Assembly: GCA_949130495.1 (NCBI GenBank)
Contig: CASBWL010000404.1
Span: 310,001-374,000 of the forward strand
Direction of reading: 5' to 3'
DNA length: 64,000 nt
From: Sambucus nigra
Lineage: Eukaryota; Streptophyta; Magnoliopsida; Dipsacales; Adoxaceae
Shown: positions 37,379 through 49,388 of the stretch, piece by piece
How the letters are laid out: every line of letters begins with the position of its first letter
Numbering within the stretch: position 1 is the first letter of the stretch
Position numbers and translations under genes: made by a program
The notes under the pieces: generated by a model
Databases searched by the model: none
Told to the model about the DNA's origin: nothing
The model's input: the letters and a program-made list of their open reading frames with translations, nothing else

Positions 37379-40294
37379 TGTAATACCACGTATTTTTTGT
37401 GATATTTATTTATGGGATTAATTGAATTAAATGTGTATTGATTGGAAATTAATTCAGACTAAATACTAGCAAGATGCGAGTTGGTATTTGATTATAATGT
37501 GCATATATGAATACTAAATTATGAAATTGTTCGTGAGATTGAAATACGGCAATTTGGAAATTTTGTTGAGACGCGTGTGACAGTCGCGTCCGAAATATAT
37601 TTATTTTAATTATAAAAGTGAATTTTATTTCTATTAACCGTATGGTCGTTTTGAGTGCGCCAGCGCGTCCGGAAGGGTCGAAATAGCCAGAAACACTAGC
37701 CAGGGGTTTAGTTTGGGTCCCGGGGCATTTTTAGGCCATGCCGGCAACGTATAAGGGTAGTTTGGTAATTTTGGATTTTTGGGAATTAAAACCCACGAAA
37801 ATTAGGAATTATTATCTGATCTGACAATTACCCACTAAACCCACTAATAACATAATGGGCTGCGAGGGTTATTGGAATTAGCTCCAAAAAGTTCCTAAGG
37901 CAAAACCCTAGCCACCATTGTCCTTGGAGAAGAAGAGCTTGTAGAGAGAGAAGAGAGAAATTCTGCAGAGAGAGAGAGAGAGAGAATCGTTCATCAATTC
38001 GACATCAAAATCAGAGACACACATAAGGCAAGTGGTTTGGTTTCGTTTATTACAAAGAATGTTTCTTCCATGCGTAGGAAATTGATAAAACTGTATTGTT
38101 TTGGGAGATTGATGAAAACCCGTTAAATTGGAATTAGAAACTTGTATTTTGATGAGGAATTGCATGTAGAATTGTATGTAGGTGAGTAATCTGATGATAA
38201 TATATTTTGGATGAAACAAAAACGGATTTAATTAGACTCATTGGGGATTTAAGAATTTCTAGGGTTCATGTTCTTGAAATTGGGGAAAAAGGTATAGATT
38301 TGATATTTGGATGATGTTTAGAATGAATTAACACCATCAAACACGTAATATATAACCTAAGTATGTTTAGGAATGATTAGAACCCATGTAAAATGGTTGG
38401 ATTGATGTTTAGATGAGTTGGAGAGGAAGAAAATATGGAAAAACGAGTTAAGGAATTTCTGGGCTCGAATCTGGCCACTCGTTAGAAGACCTGCCCAAGT
38501 CGTTCGAACGAGCTCGTTCGAACGAGCTTCTAACGAGTTGACAGTTTGACTTCTAACGAGAGGGACGTTCATTCGATGACTTTCGTTCGAATTAGATCTC
38601 GTTAGAAGGCCCAGTTCGTTCGAACGAACTTTCATTCGAACAGCCTCGTTCGAACGAGACTTCTAACGAGTTGACAGTTTAGGCTTTTTAGCCTGTTTTG
38701 ATTTCGCGTGTCCCGTAACCTTATTTAATGGTAGAGATAACCTTCCCTTGATGATAAATTGATATAGTAGGGACATTTGAGATATATAGAGGAGTAAAAC
38801 CTAGAAGTGTGATTCGAACCAAATGGAGATTATGAAGTAGGACGTGAGTGTCTATTACGATGCGAGAACTATTGATGGCCTAAATTACTATATTAATCGG
38901 GAACATATAAATTGTGTAGCATTATATGTCGGTACGAGAATGAGTAGTGTACCACCAATAAATTATGGTGATTACTAAGATGCGTGCATACTTATTATAT
39001 GTATATAATTTTATGTGTATGACATACCTACCATACTTGCTATCACGGGAGGTTTACGTTCTCTTAGGGCCCTCTAATCCTTGTGTTGCCCGGATCTAGA
39101 CTGGTACCTCGATGAACATAGGTCAGAGAAGGACTTATTGGGATATTAATAAGTCTGTTGATCGTGGGAGCGCAGGTATGTGCGTGACCCATGTGATGTG
39201 ACTGTGTTCGCCTCCATTATTTGTGATGTTATCTGAGAACGATTCCTGAGAGATTCGGAATGCGTGATCTTTATGTACGTGATGTACCGGGATGGATAGC
39301 AGAGTATGTGTGCACCGCAGCTAGTCTCGGGTGCTTGTATTCTATATTTATGACGTGAATAATATACACTTAATTAATGGGAACTTTCATGTGGATATTG
39401 TGAATATAATTATGGTAATGTTTTGAGAAAACATAACGGGTTAACCGATAGTGAATTGTACTACTAATTGAGAATATGAATTTAAGTAAAGCCCTCTATT
39501 TAATTGATAACGCTAGAATGTAATATGGGAATCGAGTAGTAAGGGGTAGAACTTATTACGGTTTGGTTAGATATGTATGTCATTTAGATGGGTACGGTAC
39601 GTTAGGAGTGCGCATGTAGTCGAGAGGTGAGAATTTCATGTGAGTGCACGTCCTAACATGTATTTTGCATTTAATGTTTTTATGGTATTAAAACACTTGC
39701 TGTTTTTAAAATGATTTCCACTTTCGGGCTCTGATCCATTTGCTTTCAAATCTTTTTTTGTAAAAACCATTTTAGGTGCCCAGCCACAAGGACACCATGC
39801 TTAGGATCCTCATTCAAGTTACGAGCTGTAGCTGTTTGTGGAAGTTACAGGACTTTGCTTGTAGACGCTTCATCTATCTTGACTCTACACTCAGCATTTA
39901 TCAGTTGTTGGTCATGTCACCCATTTCTTTTAGAGGCATTCCATTTATTTCAGTTATTCAGACTTCGGGTATGTAATTTATTCAGGATTCAGACTTATGT
40001 TATTATTTCATTCGTGGGATTGTTGTGAGGAGTTTTTCCTCCGGACTTATTACTATGTGTTGGTTATTTCATTACTTCGTTATGGTGAATGGATTATGTT
40101 GTTCTTCCATTATTCTTGTATTGCATGTTAATCAGACTTAATTTAAAATTTGGCAACTTACTTTTTAAATACTAGGTGGTTAGTAATTATTAAAATATTT
40201 TCGACAGTGATGCTATTAACTGAACCAACTTGGCATTTTGTATTGATTTAATAAAGGAGTAGCTACCAGGTATTTAATTAGTCGGGGTGTCACA
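37379..40294 (+). repeat. 3' LTR of element C
   Basis: It runs from TGTAATACCACG to GGGGTGTCACA, about 2.92 kb. Relative to the 5' LTR it lacks about 8 bases near 37510 and carries extra sequence near 38450 (GGAATTTCTGGGCTCGAATC) plus one extra palindrome unit. Confidence 0.95.
38475..38675. repeat. palindrome cluster, TTCGAA type, C 3' LTR
   Basis: Same layout as 31155-31345 but with an added CTCGTTCGAACGAG at 38513-38526. Another perfect 14-mer is at 38645-38658. The extra unit shows that copy number changes within a cluster after or during transposition. Confidence 0.92.
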
Positions 40295-40354
40295 CCTAGA
40301 TAGTCCAAGTGCTAACGGCTAAACTTCCCTCCATTATCAACACTGCTCTAAGTT

Positions 40355-40410
40355 CGTGCGTGGGGTGTCTCGCAAAGCGAAATCCAAACAAGGAACCCCC
40401 CCGATACACT
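40355..40410 (-). ncRNA. conserved hairpin-like motif, B 5' LTR copy
   Basis: Nearly identical to 23967-24020: TCGCAAAGCGAAATCCAAAC with flanking GTGCGTGGGG and CCCCCCGATACAC. Confidence 0.4.
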
Positions 40411-40964
40411 ACTACTTGGCAAGGTTAATGGTAGAGATCCATTAGGCCCGTAGCACACACAAATGTATAAATATATATATGTGTACATTTACAATATACG
40501 TCCGGATAATATCTCTCGGACTGAGGTTTACATAATATCAAGTATATCTTATAATACACATCCGGATCTATCTCCCGGAATGAGAATCCATATACAAAAT
40601 ATTTATCACTACTTTTATTTTCTCAAAACTTCCCATTTCCTTTATTATATCAAGGAAATGTAAATATAAAAGCCAATTCATTATCATGAATTGCTTTAAC
40701 AAATCATATACTTTTAAAAGCCAATTTTATTAATATAAAAATGCTTTTTCCTTTTTCAATTATCCCATTTCCCTTTTTATATTCAGGAAATGTAATTAAA
40801 AGCCATCTTTATTATCATAAAAATGATTTTACCATATCATATGCTTCCACATCCATTCTTCCATCCGGGAGTGTTACCGAAGCTAAACATATAACCCATT
40901 TCCCTTCCTATATCCAGGAAATGTAATTAAAGTCAATCCATTATCATGAATTGCTTTAATATAA

Positions 40965-41240
40965 CGCGTTCTAAGACCGCCCGTCCGGGTTTCCCCACTG
41001 TGCGCGCCCCTAAATGGCTATCATCTTCCAGGGCCTATCATCAAGACAACCTGGGATCCTACATCCCAAGACGTCGGGAAGCGGCCATGTGCCTGCGGGA
41101 TAGTCAAGACAACACCCGGAATCTCCTAACCAGCGCAGAAAAGTATATATCAACAAACGCTCACATGGCCTATAGGACTATATCCACCCTGCATTCATTA
41201 GCCAGGGGGCTTCACCATACGTACGCAACTTCCCTTATGA
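40965..41240 (-). repeat. F/B shared LTR block, copy in B 5' LTR
   Basis: Reverse complement of 18371-18625, with the landmark GCCAGGGGGCTTCACCATAC near 41201. Confidence 0.75.
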
Positions 41241-41608
41241 TAGCGATTTAGAGAGGTGTGTAATCCATATTTTATCAATTATGAAAATCATTTATTTACC
41301 ATTTTGAAAATATTCATTTTTATATTTTCAAAATCATTTCCATCATAACATATATATATACCTAAATCACACAGTATATACATATCCTATATATTCTTCC
41401 TAGAATATATATAAATGGCCATAGTGGCCCATAGTATCTAGCGATGACGAATAATCCCAAAGATTCCCTCTAGGAATCATAATCATGCATTCATATTAGC
41501 ATGATTCTAAATCCAAAGGATTTCCTTACTTCGATAAATAATAATTACCTTAATCATCTCTTAAGGATTTATTGGATATCTCCAACTATACTTATTCACT
41601 TTAAGTGA

Positions 41609-41647
<39 letters not shown>

Positions 41648-41770
41648 CCCAAATCCACAAGTCCCTTAGGACATAACCCTCTAATATACTTTAATTTAGA
41701 AGGCCATAAACTTTAATCTCAAAGAGGAGAAATAATAATAATTTCCAAAATCTTGGGCTGAAAACAGGGC

Positions 41771-41890
41771 ACCGGTCGACCGGTCCTGGACCCCCGATCG
41801 ACCGCGGGTTGCAAATAAGCCTACGAAACAAAGCAGTAGGCCCTATTTCCTTGACGCGGTTGACCGGCCATAGGGGCGCGGTCGACCGGT
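41771..41890. repeat. palindrome cluster, GTCGAC type, B 5' LTR
   Basis: ACCGGTCGACCGGT is perfect at 41771-41784. GTCGAC also occurs at 41881. The middle site, GTCGAC at 25463 in the other LTR, is GTTGAC here near 41860, a C-to-T change at the central CpG. Confidence 0.88.
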
Positions 41891-42737
41891 CACACCAGGT
41901 CCATAACACTAATCTCCTCAAATCCTCAATCCAATAACCCGATTTCATTATCGGGGTTTCTAAACTACCCCAAAAATTATCCCAAACATCTACGCAAGTA
42001 ATTCTAGTCGTAATTTTTCCAATTCCCGATTTGATTTCCGAGTTGATGATTTCAACCCGGAGCTGTCATCTTGTAAAAATCATATCAAATCGTAGAAAAA
42101 TCATAAAAATACGCAGTTGGCACCCACGCGACCGTATCGAAAAGATCTACAACTTTCGTGTTTTGACCGAAAGCTAAATCGATTTTCTTCCTAGTAAAAA
42201 TAACCCCACAAGCTTACGGATTACTATTCATTGTCTCCCCAAAATCCCAAACTCCATTTTTCTCCAATTTTGTTGTTTTCAACCTCATCCAACAACTCAA
42301 TAAGCATCTAATCTTTGTTTTACAACTAACACATCGATTAATTTGGAGTATTAAACCATTTCTCTTAGTTTTAAACCCTAATACCATAAAACCCCAACTT
42401 AACATTTAAACTCATTTCTATCCATTTATATACTCCATCAACATGGTTTTATCACTAAAAATCATTAAGAGTTTACATTACATCAATATGTAAACTCAAA
42501 ATCAACTTTTCCCAAATTTATTTTAAGGGTTCTAACCCAAAATCATGTAGTTTACCAACTATGATATGAAATAAATGCACAAAATGAAATAAAGCAAGTA
42601 CACACTTGCCTGGAGGATGAAATCCGACGACCTCGAGTCGAATCTGGCGGAGTTTGGCCCGAATCTTCCTTTTCTCCCTTCTTCTCTCCTTCCTCTCTCT
42701 CTTCTCTCTTTTCTTTCTCTTTTCTCCCTCTCTCCCT

Positions 42738-42747
42738 CTTTATAAAG
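42738..42747 (-). promoter_or_regulatory. TATA box candidate, B 5' LTR
   Basis: CTTTATAAAG just upstream (minus strand) of a GA-rich leader that spans about 42665-42735. Confidence 0.5.
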
Positions 42748-43183
42748 AAAGAAAAAGGGTTTAAACCCTTAAAACCCAAAAACGACTCGTTTACCCAATT
42801 ACGAGTTACTTTTACCTCTAAAATTACCCGAAACTCAATGTCGACAATCGGACACTCTTTTCCGACTATCTCGGACATTCCGAGACTCATGGTGCAGTCG
42901 AAATTTTCATCCGAGGTACTTGACCGCAAATCACTATTCTAACCCATAATAAATAAATGCGGTCTTCAATCAAAATCTTACCTCTTTTATCGCAATACTC
43001 CACGGCGACATATAATTAAATTATAGCAACCTATATAGTCCCAAAAGTAATTACGATACCCATCGAAAATCATTAAATCCTCGAAAATTCCAAAAATTAC
43101 TATTTCGAGCAATTCTCCAAATTCCAAATTATGCTTAATTATGGAATTTAATTGTCTCCAAAAGGGCGGGTTATTACAATAAT

Positions 43184-44635
43184 ACCTTCACATCCACTAA
43201 CTAAATGATTCCCTTTTAAAGCTAAATCAATGTTTAACTTAAACTAGTGATTAGGAGGAGCATGCCAACTGAGCAGCATAACAAACCTATGCTTAGAAAG
43301 AATAAATAATTAAAACATCTGGATAATGTTGACATCAAAGTGACAAACCTAATTTATAAGAGAAAGACCCCTGCAAATCTCATTGATAAGATTGATACTT
43401 TGGATAATAATTTTATGAACATTAACTTTGGATTTTACAAAATAAGCTTTATTCTCGGCTTTCCAGATCTTCCGACACACTACTTCTGGAATCACTTTGC
43501 AAAGAAGATTTAAGTAATCTTTGATCTTGCCTTTGAACCACCAACTCAGAAGCATAGTATGAAGACCATGCTAATTTGATTGAGTCCCCATAATATTAGA
43601 AAAGAAGGACCACACCCTCTTAGAATAATTACAACTAATAAAAGTTTGATTAGAAGATTCAACATAGCAGCGACACGTTTTGTAAATCGAGGCAATTATG
43701 ATACCAATGCATTTAATGTTTTCATCAATAGGGATAGAATTGTTAGGAATTCGCCATAGTTTGATAGATAATTTCTTGGCAATAAGAGTATCCCATATGA
43801 AATCCATCAATCTAGATGAAGTATTGTGATTCTGAATCACCCTTAGAGATGTAAAAAAACTTAAATTCACCAGTATTAAAAGGTGTACAGAACCATTGGT
43901 TGTTCTCAAAAACCATAGTGTCAAGACCAATTTTCTTAACACTGTGCATTATTTTCCAAACAATAGAGCCCCCAGTTGTTAAGTAAATCTACCTCCTGTA
44001 CTTATGCTGCATAAAAGAGGCCCCAAGAGAGTTTTCAGTCATAAATTTCGAAACAATCCTCAAAATAGTGGCTTTGAAAAACATATCAAAGTTAGTGAAA
44101 CCAAGCCCTTTATCCTTAAAGGTTTATATAAGCTCTCCTAACTTTTCCACTAGTATTTCCAACCATTGACCTCACTAACTCCTGAGAATAACTTATTTAA
44201 AAGAGAGTGAATAGTTCTAATAACACTTTTGGGGAAATGTAATGAAGCTAATAGGTAGGAAGTAATAGAAGACAAAACATATTGTAGAAGGGTGGATCTA
44301 CCACCACTTAAAAGAATCTTAGACTCCCATCCAATTATTTTCCCTCTCACCTTATCAATCAAAGTAGAGAAGTAATTTATTTTTCTTCTTCCTGTAAAAA
44401 GAGGACACCCCAGATATTTTATAGGGAGATCTTTGTTCGAAAGACCAGACGTTTCTACAATGTAGGTTCTTCTAGCCAAAGACATTTTTTGGTCCACGGA
44501 TAAGCTACTTTTCCTAACATTAATTTTTTGACTAGACCTCACTTCATACTTATGAATAAAACTCATAAGAATTCTCAAACTTCTTTTGTACCCATTGGAA
44601 ATAATGATAAAATCATTTGCAAATCTAAATTAAGA
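43184..44635 (-). pseudogene. LINE (L1-type) RT C-terminus and zinc-binding domain
   Basis: On the minus strand, 44605-44590 reads FANDFIII, the RT catalytic motif FADD with Asp changed to Asn. It continues into KINVRKSS, LPIKYLGCPLFTGRRK and SGGRSTLLQYVL, all typical of the C-terminal part of plant L1 RT. Then 43942-43571 resembles the zf-RVT domain (FIWDTLIAKKLSIKLWR), and 43350-43184 starts the RNase H-like domain continued left of B at 23181. Several stops and frame changes are present. The upstream RT half and ORF1 are absent; the sequence switches to hAT-like at about 44635, consistent with a 5'-truncated LINE insertion. Confidence 0.82.
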
Positions 44636-44639
44636 AATA

Positions 44640-47267
44640 AGATGGAATCTACTAGGATAGCAAAATTGTTTGACATCCCCCCTCGAGTTCGTCAGCTTAT
44701 CCATATTTGGGATGGATATGTCATGCTTATTAAAAAATAAAAATATTTGATTCAACGAAGAATACCATCCATTGTCCCTCATTCTTTGTAGAAGTCTCTT
44801 AGATACTTTAACAAGAGCCATGTCACTCACAATATCTTGATATTTCTTTTGTAATGCTTGTCACAAGACACTTGTAATTCCTAAAATTTATTTCATCAAT
44901 TGTAATTTGAATAAGAATTCGAAGCATTGGAATTCATCCAACAAATCATGTGCTTAAATTATTTCTTCTACAAGTCCCCTATCCTCTTTAATAACCTCAA
45001 GTACATCAATCACCGAGGGGAACAAACAAATTAAATTATTAAGTGTACCATAATGCGAACACCAACGTATGTCCCCCATCCATTTGAATGCTATTTCTTT
45101 GTTTAAACCCCGAACAGTCTCATGTTCGACACTATAAATTTCTTCCATAATCTTTTCAAATTATTTCTTTCGATGTATATTTCTACGTTTACAGGAGGAT
45201 CTAACAACATTAGACAAGATTACAACTTTGTTAAAGAAATAACCCCCTCGTCATGTGTTTTTTTCGAAACCACTACTAGTGTCAGTTGTAGTTGATGATG
45301 AAAGCAATGAACATCGAAAGTGGTTTTGTTTTCCATCAAAATCAACTTTTGAGATCACTAAACTCTCCCTGTATATTCCTAGTCCCATCATAGCCTTGCC
45401 CACGTATACTTGGCATACTTAACCCATGTTTGGAAAGAAGTGACTCAATACATATCTTAAGTGATAAGGATGTAGTGCGACGGACATGTACAATATCGAC
45501 GAAATGTTCAATCATAAACCCTTTTTTGTCCACAAAGCATAAAGCCACAACCATTTGATCCTTAAAAGATATATCACAGTACTCATCAATTAGTATGGAG
45601 AATAACTCATCACCAATATCGAACCATGCCTTTCGGAATTGCATACGCTATCATTTGGTGATTTTCAGGTGAATTCTTTATGACAACTTGGTTAATAGCT
45701 TCACTATGTTCGGCAAGGAATTGAAGAAGTTCAAGAAATTTTCCCTAATTTTATGACCCTTCAGATTCATCATGCCGATGTATTGCGAATCCTTGCCCTA
45801 AAATGTACTTAAGGAAATTAAATGAATACAATAATCAATTTGAGCTTGATTAAATTGATTAGACAAACATAATTCTATGTGTTGGTCTTGGTTTAGTAGG
45901 CCATTATATGCATTCACGCATTGATTGTGAATAATTGTATGATCCCTAACATGATCTTTCAAGTTATCTTTTTTTTTTTCATTTTGAAAATCCACCACTA
46001 ACAAATATTTCACCACTACGTCCCCCCCTCTATTTGGTTTGGACAAAGAGTAAATCGAAAAAATGTGGCTTCATCCATTACGCTATACTCCAATCACCTC
46101 CCAAACTCATTACACCATTTCGTAATAAATCTACGTTTATCCTTTCCCATTTGCTTCCATGGAAAAATGTGATTTTTAGATTGACAAGGTTCCCTTTATA
46201 GATATGCTCGTCGAACTTTCTTGAAATGTTTAGAATCACCATAATCAGTGGTAGATCCAAGATTTTTATTCAGGGGGAGCCAAACTTTCAGGTGGCGTCA
46301 GGAGTTTCGGGGACGAGAGCTCTCGAAGCGATTTTTTTGGGTTAATTCGAGTTTTATACAAATTATAACATATTATGCCTAAACCTTACTGATAAATATT
46401 AACATATTTTCTTAGAAAATTTAAAATATTCTACCTAAATATTTTGTTATTGACCTTCTATGTGTAGCTATAAACGTAGCTAAAAAGTCCCTAAAATGGG
46501 GTCTTTAAAACAAAATGCATGGTTTTGGGGAGTATTTTGTATTAAGTATAGTTTAGTACATACCTCTTGCAGAATCAACATTCCCAGTTCTTTTCTTCTA
46601 CTCAAATTCCCACTAAAATAAAAAGGAAGGTGGTGTACAATTTCTTTTCTACTCAAATTCTACTCAAGTTCTTTTCTTCAGAAGGACAAGAAGAGATGGA
46701 AAAAATAGAGAGGCCGGAGGGTGTGAGAAGGTAAGGGAACAATGGTTGTTGATGATTATACGTGTTGATGGAGAAGAAGGAAGAGAGAAAAAGATAAGAT
46801 GAGAAGAAATAAAAAGAGGGCGTGTGAAAAAATGCACTTCTTTTTCTAGGGTTAAAACTAAACAAAAACAAGTTTATTACGTTTTCTACAATTTCAGTTT
46901 CAAAAAAAATTAAATAATTACCTTTAACTTTATATTTTCACACTTAACACCCTTAATCTTTTTTAGGTGATTTTTTTTGAAAATATCAGGAGGAGCCCTC
47001 ACTTCCCCTCTCCCCTGTATAGATCCACCCTGGGCCATAAGCGTAAATATTCTATCTCAAAACAAGATTGGATGGAAGCTCATCTAAATTGATCGCAATA
47101 AACGAAGATGGAGGAATATTTGGTGAATGTTGTGATTGTTCAACAAATTGATCTTGTACCTTCACATTATTGGACGGCACATTGTTAGACCTCACATTTC
47201 GAAAAGATTGAAATTTGGGTTCAGAATATGTTTCTTCACTTCTTTTTCATTTGAAATATTTTTCCAT
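44640..47267 (-). pseudogene. hAT-family transposase-like pseudogene (DUF4371/zinc-finger type)
   Basis: It starts MEKYFK at 47267, as in plant proteins of this family. A stop follows at codon 7. After the TIR insertion at 46246-47034 the frame resumes with a TTF-type region (FPWKQMGKDKRRF near 46150), then DHVRDHTIIHNQCVNA (about 45940), and a hAT-like catalytic region with IGDELFSILIDEYCDISF and IRGQGYDGTRNIQGEF (45640-45350). C-terminal portions at 45148-44954 (FKWMGDIRWCSHYGT) and 44830-44640 (DNGWYSS, HDISIPNMDKL) follow. The hAT dimerisation end is missing, cut by the LINE. Multiple stops make it a pseudogene, either a decayed transposon or a domesticated-type gene relic. Confidence 0.8.
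46246..47034. mobile_element. TIR element (MITE-like) inside the hAT pseudogene
   Basis: The ends TCAGTGGTAGATCCAAGA and (reverse complement of right end) CCCAGGGTGGATCTATACAG are imperfect inverted repeats. CCATAA flanks both sides (about 46239 and 47035). Removing it restores the hAT reading. It has no transposase. The related start CAGTGACGGATTCAGG is at 22365. Confidence 0.62.
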
Positions 47268-47279
47268 AAGTGCCTAAAA

Positions 47280-47743
47280 ATAAAAATTAAACAATTAATT
47301 TGACTAATTTAAGCCGTTGGTTTAACTAATTAGTTTCTTAGAAGTTAATTTCATCTAAACATTATAAACATTAGAAGTTAGTTTAAATATCTAAACAACA
47401 TAAACTTAAAAAATTATAAACATTATAAGTAGTTGGATACTAAACATTATAAACTAAAAAAATTAGAAATATTAGAAACATTAAAAATTAATTTAATCTA
47501 AACTGAAAACATTAATCAAAACATTAATTTAACTACTTTGAATCATACCATCAGTTGCACAAACGAATTTCCCAACTCCAACCCGCAAACCCACTCATGC
47601 CCATAACTATCTCACGGCATAAACAAACCTCCTATTCGACTCCCACTACACTCGATATCACCACAGTTAAAGGGTTCTTAAAAATAGGGAGGAAAAAAAC
47701 ATCAAGTAACTAATAATAGCAGCAACAAGTAACTAATTACTAA
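47280..47743. other. AT-rich stretch between hAT relic and Harbinger
   Basis: Contains irregular repeats of AACATTATAAAC-like words around 47340-47520. I see no gene or transposon end. It may be the upstream region of the hAT relic. Confidence 0.6.
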
Positions 47744-48311
47744 GGGTCCGTTTGGAGGCGCGAAATTGGAATTGAATTGGACTTCGAATTCTATGGAATT
47801 GGAATTCAAGGAATTTCAATTCCATTTAAATTGTTTGGTTCAAGTGTAGATTTCTTTTAGAATTCTAAATCCATTGTTTGAATCAATTACATAATTATTT
47901 TGGAATTTTAGTAGTTTGTGAACTTTTAAAAAATTATACTTTTAATCTAGATTCGAATAAAAAAATGTGGAATCAAATCACATCACACTTTAACAAGAAT
48001 TAATAATTTATGTAGCATCAAAATAAGATAGATAGAAGTTCATCTAAATTTAAGATTTGGTAAAACTAGAAGAGTTTGTAAGAAACATTACCATAATAAA
48101 AGAAAGTTCACCTTATAACATAACAAGTCAATACATATTATAATAATAAATTGTTATAATAATCACATTCCAAGATGAATAAGAATCCATTGCCTCTTTA
48201 TCTCATTCAGAAGACCAGAAAAAGTATCAAATTTCCTTTAGTCATCCATCAAAAGATCAATTGCTTTCAAGACTTGTATTTCATCCAAATATTGAACCTT
48301 TGAAACCTAAT

Positions 48312-49032
48312 CTAATACCATTTGAGTTGTGCCTTGAGAGATTTGTAATTTAAGAGGAGATCAAGTGACTCTGCCATGTGCCCCAAGACATTCGAAAGTG
48401 CTTTATAACCACAATGCTGTCTCTTCTTTGAGCGAGAAATAGATGAAGATGATGTATTGGATTTCCTTTGTTCATTTTGGACGCGATATGTATGTGTGGC
48501 GTCATCTTCGAGGGTCCTCTCGTCAATCTTAAATGTATCTTTCAAGTTGTTAGACTCTTCATTATTTGTTATTTCCATCTCATCATCTAATGCCATTCGA
48601 GCACCATCCCCATTAGCACGATCTTGAGCAAAAATAACACATAAACTATTCTAATTATCCATTATAATTTTCCTTCGATATGGGACAACTTTAGGATGAG
48701 CCTGAAAATAAATTCAATTTTAAATATTAAGATTAAAGAAAAAGTCATAAAAAGAACCACAACATATACCACCAAAGTAATGAGTATGTTAAAATAAGAC
48801 TTACTAGCTCATATGTATTCCACACACTTTCTTCAACATCAATTCTACCCCTATCGTAGTTCCAAGAGAACCCCGATGTTGATAGCATTTGACTTATAAC
48901 ATCATAATTCTTCTCCCAAGTCATGAGGCATGAGTGGAAAATTTTCTTTGTCATGAAAATGTGATGTTCATCCATCATGATATTTATGGCACTAGTCCAT
49001 GCTGCCTGTTTCCATGCAAATTTTCTATCCAA
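48312..49032 (-). pseudogene. Harbinger ORF1: Myb/SANT-like DNA-binding protein
   Basis: Exon 1 (49032-48806) has the Myb/SANT-like (Myb_DNA-bind_3) pattern: WTSAINIMM at the start, MTWEKNYDVISQMLSTSGFSW, then VWNTYEL. An intron of about 104 bases (48702-48805) has GTAAGT and TTTTCAG borders. Exon 2 begins AHPKVVPYRRK, the segment that usually follows in these proteins, and ends in a Ser/Lys-rich region with ALSNVLGHMAESLDLLL. A stop lies near 48653 in exon 2. ORF1 normally works with the transposase to bind element ends. This copy is probably inactive. Confidence 0.78.
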
Positions 49033-49388
49033 CCTGTTCCCTTAATTAATGTGATCTCCAAAGCATGTGATTAATGTTTTATCCATCTTCGTGGTCCATG
49101 AAAAATAGACTTTCCCCTTATTAGTCCCTTCCCTGACTTTAGAATTAGAATCCATTCCTTTACAACAATCAAATTTAAAGTAAATAAACCATACACATTA
49201 ACAACTAAGCTGAAACCATACACATTAATCAAGTATGCTAAACCATACACACTAATAAAGTAAGATAAAACCATACACATTAACCAAGTAAACTAAAACC
49301 ATACACATTAATCAAGTACACTTGAAAATAAATTCAAGTAAACTAAAACCAAGTGTATAACTAGAAAAGTAATCGAAATGGAAAATTT

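Larger units (their letters stand above)
30071..40294 (+). mobile_element. element C: Tekay-type chromovirus inserted in B
   Basis: Complete element of about 10.2 kb with LTRs at 30071-32965 and 37379-40294. Target duplication CCTAG occurs at 30066-30070 and 40295-40299. It carries a shortened gag-like ORF and a broken pol. The LTRs differ by a few percent by eye, plus several indels. Because it lies inside B's LTR it must be younger than B. Confidence 0.96.
23182..43178 (-). mobile_element. element B: large non-coding LTR element (LARD-like), nested
   Basis: Two LTRs of about 3.56 and 3.59 kb (23182-26745; 29363-43178 minus the inserted C) flank a 2.6 kb internal region. Target duplication ATAAT is present at 23177-23181 and 43179-43183. 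The LTR opens TGTAATAACCCGCCC and closes GGGTTGTTACA. A Met-tRNA primer site and a polypurine tract are in place, yet no gag-pol domains are recognisable. It fits a large retrotransposon derivative that needs proteins in trans. It interrupts the RNase H domain of a LINE. Confidence 0.92.
29363..43178 (-). repeat. 5' LTR of element B, split by element C
   Basis: The two pieces are 29363-30070 and 40295-43178. Element C with its CCTAG duplication separates them. The intact sequence at the junction is seen in the other LTR at about 23905 (CTATCTAGCCTAGATAGTCC). Without C the length is about 3.59 kb. Confidence 0.93.
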
